Shown here one piece after another: positions 25,531-33,547 of a stretch of DNA of 41,323 nt. Source of the stretch: JBFMDN01 sp040753915. GTDB lineage: Bacteria > Desulfobacterota > Desulfomonilia > Desulfomonilales > Desulfomonilaceae. Both the position numbers and the translations under genes were made by a program. The notes under the pieces were generated by a model. That model worked only from the letters and a program-made list of their open reading frames with translations. It ran no database searches and was not told where the DNA came from. The DNA is taken from positions 1-41,323 of the forward strand of contig JBFMDN010000053.1 of assembly GCA_040753915.1 (NCBI GenBank). The letters are read 5' to 3'. Each line of letters opens with the position of its first letter. Position 1 is the stretch's first letter.

Positions 25531-25914
25531 GTGCTAGGAGAGTTCAAAGAATACAGGTCTCGGCTCGGACTCATCGTGCTCTTGTTGGGAGTTGTCGGCG
25601 TGCTCCTCAGCGCCGTTGAGGCCGATGCGCAAGATAAGATGTCTGTAAAGGTACAACAGGAATTCCGGATTACGCTCCCGGAAAATCCTTCTACGGGTTT
25701 CAAATGGGAGGCTCGCTTTAACGGGGATTTCCTTGTCCTGCAATCGAGGAAGTACGTCTCTGCGGGCACCGGCAGGATGGGGGGCGGAGGCCTGGCAGTC
25801 TTTTCCTTCCTGCCTTTGAAACAAGGGGAAACCTCCCTGGTGTTTCGGTACAAGAGGCCATGGGAAAATGGCGCGACTCGAGAGAGATCGATCCATCTTT
25901 CCATCACCGAATAG
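25531..25914 (+). CDS. Chagasin-like (I42 family) secreted cysteine-protease inhibitor
   Basis: A 127-aa protein starting at GTG 25531 after GAGAGGAG. A signal peptide (LGLIVLLLGVVGVLLSAVEADA) exports it to the periplasm or beyond. All three inhibitory loops of the chagasin fold are present: NPSTGF at 52-57, a Gly-rich GGGG at 84-87 and RYKRPWE at 106-112. Family members block papain-like (C1) peptidases. No papain-like gene is in the window; the CHAT and caspase-like proteases here belong to another clan, so a direct link is unproven. It stands alone between the toxin remnants and the chemotaxis receptor. Confidence 0.85.
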   Translation: MLGEFKEYRSRLGLIVLLLGVVGVLLSAVEADAQDKMSVKVQQEFRITLPENPSTGFKWEARFNGDFLVLQSRKYVSAGTGRMGGGGLAVFSFLPLKQGETSLVFRYKRPWENGATRERSIHLSITE

Positions 25915-26659
25915 GGTCGCAGCACCGCGTCGTGTGTGACATTGCGACTCAGCAGGCTGCTTCAGGGGCATACGCTGGAGCAATGTTGTCTGCATATGGG
26001 AGATACGTACTTGAAGTTTCTCCTGAAAAACACGTTCCAATATAGAACCGCCGCCATGCAATTTCCGAATCTCATTCATGGCGACCTTTTCCGATAGCAT
26101 ACGATGTCTTCTATCTGTTGAGGTTGAGGATTACACCATTGTCAGCGCTAATGAATGCTCATTTTATCGCTACTACTTTTTTCTTGAGGGCCGAGAAAAG
26201 GTATGCCATATATGCCAAGATTAGGATTAACTGCGTCTCGAATTGAGGATATGAGATGACTACTGCTTGTCGACCTCGCGCCTGATGCATCAGGGAAGAG
26301 GGTGAAGAAAGCCACGTGCATGGGGGGCAGAGTCTGTGAATTCCTGCCCTTTACGCACAAAAAGGGACTTCTCGCGACAGCGAGACCCTTGGGGCGAGAT
26401 TCTGCCCCAACGCGACATTCCGTACATTTATTTTTTTCTCGCCGAGTGCGCAGATCGACACGTGCGTTTCATCGGCGTTACACAGATCAAAATCCGCTCC
26501 AGTCCGATGTTTTTCAGGAGACGCCTTCCTTGATCGACCCGGGCTGCCGGGTTGCGGTTCGGTGATTTCCTGCTTGCTCGCCTGACCGAGCAGGTTCCGC
26601 TCCCAAGGTACAGCCGAAGCCATAGTGCCTTGGAGAATCTGTCCAATTGGAGGCGGCGG
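25915..26659. other. Intergenic region with small hairpins, no supported gene
   Basis: About 745 bp without a recognisable gene. Two hairpins stand together: CTCGC-GACA-GCGAG (26371-26384) and TTGGGGC-N8-GCCCCAA (26389-26410). They have no following T-run and are about 250 bp before the chemotaxis receptor, so they could be leader structure or a small repeat. Reading frames here look random. Confidence 0.4.
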
Positions 26660-28702
26660 ATGGCCCGCTATGTATTGAAAAGCCTGAGAGCGAAGTTGAC
26701 GGTATTGTTCATGCTCATAGCCATGATCCCGCTCGTGGTTGTGGGCTACGTGTGCTTCGATCGTGCGCGAACTTCGTTAGAACAGGCCGAATTCGGCAAG
26801 CTCCGCATGCTTTGGGATACAAAGCAGAACGGATTGTTGGCATGGTTTCGAAGTGTCGTGGATGACCTTACGTTTCTCGCTAACACCAACCGGCTGAGGG
26901 TGGCGCTCGACGAGCTGATTAAGCATGGTTCTGCAGCGGAAAGCTCAGGGGCTGCCATGAGGGGCCTCAACGAGGTATTGGAAGGGTATCTTGAGTTGAA
27001 AACCGTGCAAGAGGGTTTTGAGGACCTTCTTCTCATCGGAGGAGAGTCCGGAAAGGTCCTTTACGCCATGAGGGACAGCGGTTCCAATGGCGCTGACGTG
27101 CGGTCGGGTGCGTTGGCAGAATCGGCGATTGGGCGTGCTTGGAGGCAGGTGGTGAGCCACAGGAAACCCGTGGTTACCGATTTTGCGTCCTATCCCTCCG
27201 CTGTCTCCGCGTGCGGGGCTGTCGCGGTGCCGGTATTTCATCTTCAGACGCAGGAGTTTCTGGGGGCACTCGTTCTGAGAACTAATTCAAAAGGGATTGA
27301 TGAAATCCTGTCCCTCCACGCTGCTGGAGGCAGGACGAACGAGGTCTACGTAGTAGGGAGAGATTTCCTCATGCGAAATCAGTCCCGCTTTTCCGCGGAT
27401 TCGACGGCGCTCGCGACGAAGGCCGCAACTGAGCCTATAAAGCAGGCCCTCGCGGGCAAGACCGTCGAGATGTTCGCACCCGATTATCGAGGCGAAGCAT
27501 GCCTGTCGGTTGCCGCGCCGGTGGGAATCGACAAGCAAGCAGACTTTGTCGCGGACTTCGACTGGGCAATGGCAACAGACCTGAACGAAGACGAGGCAAT
27601 GCGAGGAGTCACAAGCTTGGCTTGGTGGGTCGCAGGCATAGCCGGTTTCGTAGCAGCGGCCGTGGTGATAACAGCGTTCTTTGTGGCTCACGGTATTTCT
27701 AAACCAGTTGTGACAATGGCCGATCTGGCCGCCGAGGTGAGTCGCGGAAACCTCGCCGCGACAGTCCCTGATTTCAAGCGGGAGGACGAAATCGGCACCC
27801 TCTTGGAGTCATTCAGGTTTATGATCAAGAATCTGCGAGACCAGACGACAAATATCTTGGAAGCGGTGGAAGTCCTCGGCGCTACCGCCACCGAAATATC
27901 TACCTCAGTCTCCCAGGTGGCCACGAGCACTTCACAGACTTCCACAGCGGTCACTGAGACCACAGCCACCGTGGAGCAGGTCAAACAGGCGGCTATGCAG
28001 GCGGTGGAACAAGCGAAGAAGGTGGCCCAGGACTCTCAAGTTGCCATCGAGATCACCCGAGAAGGCAAGCTGAACGCCGAGGATCGTGTTCAGCGTATCC
28101 ACCACATAAAGGAGCAGATGGACTCTATCAGCGAGATCGTAGTGCGACTCAACGAGCACAGCCGGTCCATTGAAGAGATCATCGGCACCGTGCAGGACAT
28201 CGCGGATCAGTCGAACCTGCTGGCGGTCAACGCGTCGATCGAGGCGGCCCGAGCGGGAGACCAAGGCAGGGGATTCACTGTGGTGGCTCAGGAAATCAAA
28301 ACGCTTGCTGACCAATCCCGAGAAGCCACTGCTCAAGTGCGAACCATTCTCGAAGACAACCGCAAGTGGGTCTCTGCTGTGGTGATGGCAGCGGAGCAGG
28401 GAGGGAAAGCCGTGGAATCGGGGGTCGAACAGGCGGCTCGAGCCGCCGCGGCCATTGCGCGCCTGTCGAATAGCGTCGCAGAATCCGCCCAGTCTGCGCA
28501 CGTGATAGAGGCCTCCATTGAAGAGCAGTTCGTAGGGGTGGATCAGGTGTCCAGCGCAATGAGAAGCATAGAACAAGCTATGCACCAGGTGATCGACGGG
28601 ACAGCGCAGGTGGACACGTCGGCAAAACGCCTTGCCGAGCTAGGGGCCCGACTCAGTGGCATGGTAGGCGCATACCGATGGGGGTCAGGTCTTGTTTCTT
28701 GA
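26660..28702 (+). CDS. Methyl-accepting chemotaxis protein
   Basis: A 680-aa receptor starting at ATG 26660 (MARYVLKSLRAKL), with GGAGG 8 nt upstream. Membrane segment 1 (LTVLFMLIAMIPLVVVGYVCF) and segment 2 (about 322-345, WWVAGIAGFVAAAVVITAFF) enclose a periplasmic sensor of about 290 residues. A HAMP domain follows, then the signalling coiled coil with the hairpin tip IADQSNLLAVNASIEAARAG and GRGFTVVAQEIKTLADQS. It should relay ligand signals to CheA/CheW, which are not in this window. The last residues GSGLVS and the stop are encoded by an inverted-repeat element, so the original C-terminus, which may have carried a CheR-binding tail, is lost. Confidence 0.88.
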   Translation: MARYVLKSLRAKLTVLFMLIAMIPLVVVGYVCFDRARTSLEQAEFGKLRMLWDTKQNGLLAWFRSVVDDLTFLANTNRLRVALDELIKHGSAAESSGAAMRGLNEVLEGYLELKTVQEGFEDLLLIGGESGKVLYAMRDSGSNGADVRSGALAESAIGRAWRQVVSHRKPVVTDFASYPSAVSACGAVAVPVFHLQTQEFLGALVLRTNSKGIDEILSLHAAGGRTNEVYVVGRDFLMRNQSRFSADSTALATKAATEPIKQALAGKTVEMFAPDYRGEACLSVAAPVGIDKQADFVADFDWAMATDLNEDEAMRGVTSLAWWVAGIAGFVAAAVVITAFFVAHGISKPVVTMADLAAEVSRGNLAATVPDFKREDEIGTLLESFRFMIKNLRDQTTNILEAVEVLGATATEISTSVSQVATSTSQTSTAVTETTATVEQVKQAAMQAVEQAKKVAQDSQVAIEITREGKLNAEDRVQRIHHIKEQMDSISEIVVRLNEHSRSIEEIIGTVQDIADQSNLLAVNASIEAARAGDQGRGFTVVAQEIKTLADQSREATAQVRTILEDNRKWVSAVVMAAEQGGKAVESGVEQAARAAAAIARLSNSVAESAQSAHVIEASIEEQFVGVDQVSSAMRSIEQAMHQVIDGTAQVDTSAKRLAELGARLSGMVGAYRWGSGLVS

Positions 28703-28805
28703 CGAATCTATGATGACGATGGTCTGTCAATAGGCGACTAGCCTAATCTAGGCCGAGCAGGCGAGGTTAAGAGGTGATGGTGAAATCAAGAAACAAGACC
28801 TGACC
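28683..28805. mobile_element. Short inverted-repeat element (REP/MITE-like) at the end of the chemotaxis receptor gene
   Basis: GGTCAGGTCTTGTTTCTTGA (28683-28702) is repeated exactly inverted at 28786-28805: a perfect 20-bp inverted repeat around 83 bp. The GGGGTCAGGTCTTG start resembles repeats that flank REP-associated Y1 transposases; that comparison is from memory. There is no transposase gene, so it would be non-autonomous. It could also act as a terminator-like stem. Confidence 0.65.
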
Positions 28806-29018
28806 GCTTGCTGTGCGTCCCCGCCAAGGTACGCCCACTTGCCCACGTCGGCTTCTGAACACCAGCCTTTCTCTGTCCCAGTGCAACGGTCATCCCATCG
28901 AGATCTCAAACGCGTGCCAAAGGCGAGCACTGAGGCAATTCGAGCGAAGAGTTTTTCTTGCAGGCAGGTCTGGTTCCGCAAAAAAAGTCTTGCCAGAGGT
29001 TTGTCTGCCGTCTAATAT

Positions 29019-29032
29019 TGACCAGGTGGTCA
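29019..29032. promoter_or_regulatory. Operator 1: TGACC-N4-GGTCA
   Basis: TGACCAGGTGGTCA, a 14-bp inverted repeat 40-53 bp before the mqnE start, also including a TTGACC -35-like hexamer from 29018. It has the same half-sites and spacing as the site at 29076. The likely ligand is the TetR regulator encoded at the far end of the cluster, by inference. Confidence 0.6.
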
Positions 29033-29046
29033 TTTATCCACCACGA

Positions 29047-29052
29047 TATAAT
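29047..29052 (+). promoter_or_regulatory. -10 box of the mqnE operon promoter
   Basis: Perfect TATAAT between the two operators. The TTGACC at 29018 is 23 bp upstream, longer than the usual 17, so the -35 is not settled. A second TATAAT (29068-29073) overlaps the start codon and is less likely. Confidence 0.45.
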
Positions 29053-29071
29053 CGCTATTGGTAACCGTATA

Positions 29072-30208
29072 ATGCTGACCTATCGGTCATACTACCAGGA
29101 GAACAGCCAGCAGAGCCGGCATCGCTTCACGGACCCAGCACTCGCTGTGGTCGCTCGAAAAGTGTTTTCCGGTCAGCGACTGGACCGGGCCGATGGAATT
29201 GCATGCTTGCAGACCACCGACCTGCTTGGCCTCGCGAGGCTTGGTCATAAGGTGAGACGTGCCAGATTCGGCCAGAGGGCCTTCTACGTAGTCAACCAAC
29301 ACCTGAATTACACCAACATCTGTTCCAATAGATGCAGGTTCTGCGCGTTTCGTCGACAAGCCGGATCCCCCGACGGATACCTGTTGAGTCCACAAGAGGC
29401 CGCGGCGAGGATCTCAGAGTCGTGTGTGTCCGAGTTGAAGGAGGTCCACATTGTCGGCGCTATCAACCCCGAACCGGATTTCTCCTACTATGTCGACCTA
29501 CTCCGGGCAGTCAGGGCCGCAGCGCCAGCCGCGCGTCTCAAGGCGTTCACCGCTGTGGAGATCGACCACATTGCGAGAAGGGCAGGTCTGTCTTGGAAGG
29601 AATGCCTCATTTCCCTGAAAGACTCAGGCCTTAGCGCGTTGCCAGGTGGCGGAGCGGAGGTTTTTTCAGAGCGGGTGAGAAAGATTCTCTTCCCTTCGAA
29701 GATCTCCGCCGATACGTGGCTGTCAATCCATGCTACGGCTCACAGGCTCGGAATAGGAACGAACGCAACGCTGCTATTCGGACACATCGAGACTCCGGCC
29801 GAACGGATAGAGCATCTTGTGCGGCTGAGGGAGCAGCAGGACGAGACTGGTGGATTTCGTGCCTTTATCCCACTGGCCTTTCACTCGCAAAATACGGAGT
29901 TGGCTGATTTGCCTGGACCGACCGGTGTCGAAATCCTGAAGCTCATTGCGACTGCTCGGCTGGTTCTCGACAACATCCCTCACATCAAGGCCTACTGGGT
30001 AATGCTCGGCCTCAAGCTAGCCCAGACAGCCCTGTATTTCGGGGCAGACGACATGGAAGGAACTGTCGTCCAAGAGAGCATTACCCATGAGGCCGGGGCA
30101 GCCACCTCAGTGGGGCTGACAAGGTCAGAGCTGGAAGACCTTATCAGGGACGCAGGTTTCATCCCTACCGAAAGAGACACTTTTCATAAGGCAGTGGCTG
30201 TTTCATGA
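29072..30208 (+). CDS. mqnE: Aminodeoxyfutalosine synthase (MqnE), radical SAM
   Basis: Catalyses radical addition of the adenosyl group to 3-[(1-carboxyvinyl)oxy]benzoate, giving 6-amino-6-deoxyfutalosine in menaquinone synthesis. 378 aa from ATG 29072. The cluster motif is C84-x3-C88-x2-C91 in NYTNICSNRCRFCAF. MqnE-type features: LFGHIETPAERIEHL, LREQQDETGGFRAFIPLAFH and KAYWVMLGLKLAQTALYFGADD, followed by a GTVVQE segment. The start is uncertain: there is no good Shine-Dalgarno, the frame is open upstream to 28958, and an operator overlaps the ATG. First gene of the plus-strand operon; its stop overlaps mqnC by 4 bp. Confidence 0.9.
   Translation: MLTYRSYYQENSQQSRHRFTDPALAVVARKVFSGQRLDRADGIACLQTTDLLGLARLGHKVRRARFGQRAFYVVNQHLNYTNICSNRCRFCAFRRQAGSPDGYLLSPQEAAARISESCVSELKEVHIVGAINPEPDFSYYVDLLRAVRAAAPAARLKAFTAVEIDHIARRAGLSWKECLISLKDSGLSALPGGGAEVFSERVRKILFPSKISADTWLSIHATAHRLGIGTNATLLFGHIETPAERIEHLVRLREQQDETGGFRAFIPLAFHSQNTELADLPGPTGVEILKLIATARLVLDNIPHIKAYWVMLGLKLAQTALYFGADDMEGTVVQESITHEAGAATSVGLTRSELEDLIRDAGFIPTERDTFHKAVAVS
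29076..29089. promoter_or_regulatory. Operator 2: TGACC-N4-GGTCA
   Basis: TGACCTATCGGTCA, the same half-sites and spacing as operator 1, centred 57 bp away and placed just inside the mqnE start. A repressor bound to both could block or loop the promoter between them. Confidence 0.6.
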
Positions 30209-31269
30209 CCGTGGACGAGGCCATCTACATGGCAGAACAAGGGCATCGCCTCTCGTTCTGGGCTGCTCGAGCCCTCTATGAGCGGGTCGATCTGCTCACT
30301 CTCGGGCAATTGGCTCAGCGTGCCCGATTTAGGCAGAATCCGCGCCAAGTTGTCACATACGCGATTGACCGCAACATCAACTACACCAACGTCTGTACGT
30401 CTTGCTGCCGGTTTTGTGCTTTCTGGCGAGCTAAAGGCCATGCTCAGGCATACGTTCTCGACGAATCCTCGTTGGAGGCCAAGATCGAGGAAACCAGAGC
30501 GCTGGGAGGCACGCATATCCTCTTTCAAGGCGGCCTGAACCCGGAACTAGGTCTTGACTGGCATGAAGAGCGCATTCGTCTCATCGCATCGTCCGGCCTG
30601 AACTTGCATGGCTACTCCCCCCCCGAGATTCATTTCCTGGCGCAGCAGCACAACATGACAGCTCGGCAAGTCTTGAAGCGTTTCATCAAGGCCGGTTTGG
30701 CCTCCATGCCGGGCGGGGGTGGGGAGATCCTCAGCGACAGGGTTCGTCGCATCGTCTCTCCTGGCAAGGCCAACAGCAGACAATGGCTTGAGATCATGGC
30801 TGTAGCTCACGATTTAGGGCTGAAGACTACCGCGACCATGATGTTCGGACACATCGAGACAGCGGACGACCGATTGATACACCTGTTCCGGCTGCGGCGT
30901 CTCCAAGACCGAACAGGCGGCTTTACTTCTTTCATTCCGTGGCCGTACCAGCAGGGCTCTGACACCATTCAGGCGAGGCGAACTGGAGGTCCGGCTTATC
31001 TGCGCATGCTCGCGCTGGCGAGACTGGTCCTGGACAACTTCCAGCATGTGCAGGCGTCATGGGTCACCCAGGGAGACAAAGTGGGTCAAGTAGCGTTGTC
31101 TTTTGGAGCGGACGATCTCGGTTCCACGATGATCGAAGAGAACGTTGTTTCGGCTGCAGGAGTGGGGAATCGGTTGAGCTTGGCAGATATGATTCGCCTC
31201 ATTGAAACCGCGGGTTTCAAGCCGGAGCAGCGGGACAATGTCCACAGGTCGGTAGAGGACACGAGATGA
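30205..31269 (+). CDS. mqnC: Cyclic dehypoxanthine futalosine synthase (MqnC), radical SAM
   Basis: Cyclises dehypoxanthine futalosine to its spiro product in the futalosine pathway. 354 aa from ATG 30205, overlapping mqnE by 4 bp (ATGA). The radical SAM motif is C64-x3-C68-x2-C71 in NYTNVCTSCCRFCAFWR, with an extra Cys at 67. MqnC-type features: GGTHILFQGGLNPELGLDWH, HGYSPPEIHFLA, MPGGGGEILSDRVRRIVSPGK and QASWVTQGDKVGQVALSFGADD. The paralogous mqnE precedes it; the two are distinguished by QASWVTQG against AYWVMLG. Confidence 0.92.
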   Translation: MTVDEAIYMAEQGHRLSFWAARALYERVDLLTLGQLAQRARFRQNPRQVVTYAIDRNINYTNVCTSCCRFCAFWRAKGHAQAYVLDESSLEAKIEETRALGGTHILFQGGLNPELGLDWHEERIRLIASSGLNLHGYSPPEIHFLAQQHNMTARQVLKRFIKAGLASMPGGGGEILSDRVRRIVSPGKANSRQWLEIMAVAHDLGLKTTATMMFGHIETADDRLIHLFRLRRLQDRTGGFTSFIPWPYQQGSDTIQARRTGGPAYLRMLALARLVLDNFQHVQASWVTQGDKVGQVALSFGADDLGSTMIEENVVSAAGVGNRLSLADMIRLIETAGFKPEQRDNVHRSVEDTR

Positions 31270-32423
31270 GGCCCACCTTTCACAAAGCTGGATGGGTCTT
31301 TGTCAAGCCCGGTGCCTGGATCGAGAACGGCATAGTCGAAGTCGCAGGCGGCAGAATCATCTCTGTGCGCAAATGCCGCACCGGCGGCGACCTCATCGAT
31401 CATGGTCCCGGCGTAATCATGCCAGCGTTGATCAATGCACACACACATTTGAGCTTGTCCGCGCTTCGAGCGCGAGTGGAGATCGGCAAGGGGTTCGTTG
31501 AGTGGGTGAAGGATCTGATCTCCGCCAGATCCGTGCTTTCCGCCGAGGATGTTGCCGAGTCTGCTGCAAGGGGAGCACAGGAAGCGAAAGATTCCGGGAC
31601 GGGGTTCTTGGCGGAAGTAGGATCTGTGGAGCCTGGAGCAACCGCCATGAAGGCCAACGGCTTGGAAGGAATTGTTTTCTCGGAGGTTCTCGGCAATTCT
31701 CTCGAGACCTTGGCCTTGCGGGACGATGACAACGGCCTGAGCTTCTCCTTTGCCGGGCATGGCCTCCATACGACCTCGCCGGACCTCTTGAGGGCAGTCT
31801 GCTCAAGAGCGCTCAGGGGAAACCGGGTCTTTTCAATGCACTTGGCTGAATCCGAAGCAGAGACTGAATTCCTGGCCACCGGCAGAGGACTTTGGGCTGA
31901 CTTGCTCAACTTTCGCGGAATAGATTTCGGGAATTGGGGCATCGGTGGCGAAAGACCCGTGCAGAGGGCACTCCGCTTTGGCCTGTTGGGTCCGAGGACG
32001 GTGGCGGTCCATCTGCTGGAGGTAAGCAAGGCTGAGATTTCTATTCTGGCCGACACAGGAACAGCCATCTGTCTGTGTCCGAGGTCGAACTTCCTTTTGC
32101 ATGGACGACTTCCCAACATCGGCGGCTTCATCGCAGCCGGCCTGAATCCGGCCCTCGGAACGGACTCGCTGGCGAGCACTCCCTCTCTGAGCCTGTTTGA
32201 CGAGATGGCTTTTGTGAGCGCCGAGTATCCTGAGCTACCCCCCGATGATTTGCTGGCTTTCTCGACGATCAACGCCGCAAAAGCCATTGGTCGTTCGGAA
32301 CTGGGTACCGTGGAGCCCGGCCAAAGGGCTCGTCTCATCTACGTGGACATAGCGGCTCATTCTGAGAAGGCCGCAGCACTGGAGCTGGTTGCCTGTCAAC
32401 CGGCCCGGATTGAGTGGTTATGA
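31266..32423 (+). CDS. mqnX: Aminofutalosine deaminase (MqnX-type amidohydrolase)
   Basis: A 385-aa metal-dependent amidohydrolase that should deaminate aminodeoxyfutalosine to futalosine. Metal and catalytic residues are visible: H59-x-H61 (NAHTHLS), H192 in SMHLAES with E195, H249 in VAVHLLE and D300 in LGTDSLAS; CPRSNFLLHGRLP is also typical of this branch. It overlaps mqnC by 4 bp and mqnA by 4 bp. The presence of futalosine hydrolase (mqnB) in the same cluster supports this assignment over a guanine- or SAH-deaminase. Confidence 0.85.
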   Translation: MRPTFHKAGWVFVKPGAWIENGIVEVAGGRIISVRKCRTGGDLIDHGPGVIMPALINAHTHLSLSALRARVEIGKGFVEWVKDLISARSVLSAEDVAESAARGAQEAKDSGTGFLAEVGSVEPGATAMKANGLEGIVFSEVLGNSLETLALRDDDNGLSFSFAGHGLHTTSPDLLRAVCSRALRGNRVFSMHLAESEAETEFLATGRGLWADLLNFRGIDFGNWGIGGERPVQRALRFGLLGPRTVAVHLLEVSKAEISILADTGTAICLCPRSNFLLHGRLPNIGGFIAAGLNPALGTDSLASTPSLSLFDEMAFVSAEYPELPPDDLLAFSTINAAKAIGRSELGTVEPGQRARLIYVDIAAHSEKAAALELVACQPARIEWL

Positions 32424-33424
32424 CTCCTATCAGACTCGGTCGAATGGCTTACATCAATACTCTGCCCGTGGACTGGGGACTCATCAAGGGTGGCCTCGGC
32501 AGTTTGGGGGCCACCGTTCGGCGAGGGGCTCCCACAACTTTGAACGCTCTCATGGCTGAAGGACACCTGGACGCAAGTCCGGTCTCGTCTGTGGCGGCTG
32601 CGGAGCATGCCGCGGATTGGTTGGTCTTTGACCATTTGTGCATTGGCTCCCGAGGCGCTGTGGGGAGCGTCATACTGCACTCCGATGTACCGGTCGAGGA
32701 ACTGGGAGGCCGATCAATCACCGTGACTTCCGATTCCGCTACTGCAACAAGGCTCCTGCAGATTCTGTTGGAGGGATACTGGGGGGTGGAAGCTGAGTTG
32801 GCTGTGGATCATGGGGAGACTAAGCTTGCTCCAAATTGGGAGCCTGTTTCCCAGACGACGGGCGTCTGCCCCGTGAACGGTGCATCAGGTCTCTCGGTGT
32901 TTTCACAAGGGGGACCAGTGTGTGAGGAAGAGAGCCCGCAGACCCTGTTCGCACGAAGGGCGTCCCCACAATTTCGTTCCTCTCGCTCCGGCTCTCGCCT
33001 CCTGATTGGCGACCTGGCCCTGAAAACCGCTCAATCCAATCCCTCGGGATTCATCTACGATTTGGGGCAGGCATGGCGGGATTACACGGGCTGCGGCTTT
33101 GTCTTCGGTCTTTGGTGTGTACGGAGAACATTCGTAGAGCATCACCCCTGGGAAGCCCATTTGCTTTACGATCTCTTGCGTGCCTCGCGTGCCCACGGTC
33201 TCGCAGAAGAGAGAAATGTAGTGGCAGAAGCGGCGAGAGTTACCGGTTTGGCCGAATCCAAGATCAGAAGGTACTATAACAAGCTTGACTATGACCTGGA
33301 CGAGGAGCTCTGGGAGGGGCTGTGTCACTTCTTGCGCTTGTTGGGCCACGACCCCGCTCTGCTTCAACGTTTCGGAGACGGAGAGCAACGGAGGCGAAGG
33401 CTTGGCGTCTCAGGAGGATCGTAA
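32420..33424 (+). CDS. mqnA: Chorismate dehydratase (MqnA) with an internal insertion
   Basis: First committed step: chorismate to 3-[(1-carboxyvinyl)oxy]benzoate. 334 aa from ATG 32420, overlapping mqnX (ATGA). Family features: RLGRMAYINTLPVDWGL, DASPVSSVAAAEHAADWLV, VTSDSATATRLLQILL, RLLIGDLALK and SKIRRYYNKLDYDLDEEL. Members are usually about 270-290 aa; here about 50 extra residues (about 130-185, ETKLAPNWEP ... ASPQFRSSRSGS) sit between the hinge strand and RLLIGD. The insert is in frame and its DNA contains hairpins (separate entry), so it may be a palindromic repeat fixed inside the gene. Activity is probably retained because the insert lies at a loop position. Confidence 0.88.
   Translation: MTPIRLGRMAYINTLPVDWGLIKGGLGSLGATVRRGAPTTLNALMAEGHLDASPVSSVAAAEHAADWLVFDHLCIGSRGAVGSVILHSDVPVEELGGRSITVTSDSATATRLLQILLEGYWGVEAELAVDHGETKLAPNWEPVSQTTGVCPVNGASGLSVFSQGGPVCEEESPQTLFARRASPQFRSSRSGSRLLIGDLALKTAQSNPSGFIYDLGQAWRDYTGCGFVFGLWCVRRTFVEHHPWEAHLLYDLLRASRAHGLAEERNVVAEAARVTGLAESKIRRYYNKLDYDLDEELWEGLCHFLRLLGHDPALLQRFGDGEQRRRRLGVSGGS
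32828..32868. repeat. Two hairpins within the mqnA insertion
   Basis: GCTCC-AAATTG-GGAGC (32828-32843) and CAGACG-ACGGG-CGTCTG (32852-32868) are two perfect adjacent stems located only in the extra segment of mqnA. Confidence 0.45.
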
Positions 33425-33547
33425 GCCTCTTGGAAGGAAAGACCGTTATTGCACCTGCTGGCCGCCCTATTGGTCGTGGGTCGATTCCGGGCTCCGTCGT
33501 TCCTGTTGCTGCCGGAATTACTGCTCGTATTGAGCGTGGGGTGGCGA
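33425..33547 (+). other. Gap between mqnA and ubiD with a coding-like frame of unknown origin
   Basis: The frame ending at TGA 33556-33558 reads EGKTVIAPAGRPIGRGSIPG then SVVPVAAGITARIERGVANG across this gap. It has coding-like composition but no start of its own in the gap, and I do not recognise it. It may be the tail of a lost gene or chance. Confidence 0.25.

Noticed and set aside
25534..26100. 188-codon minus-strand frame opposite the chagasin-like gene
   Set aside because: Antisense of a gene with all family motifs; composition is that of a shadow frame.
26129..26360. Small minus-strand frames between the inhibitor and the receptor
   Set aside because: No start signal, hydrophobic pattern or family resemblance; treated as intergenic.
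26341..26660. Possible c-di-GMP or other riboswitch before the chemotaxis receptor
   Set aside because: Small hairpins are present, but the conserved bases of known riboswitches are not seen and there is no terminator with a T-run.
28748..28981. 77-codon minus-strand frame across the inverted-repeat element
   Set aside because: It runs through the repeat and ends in it; no ribosome site or similarity that I recognise.
31400..32338. 312-codon minus-strand frame inside mqnX
   Set aside because: Ser/Pro/Arg-rich antisense frame; the sense frame carries every amidohydrolase residue.
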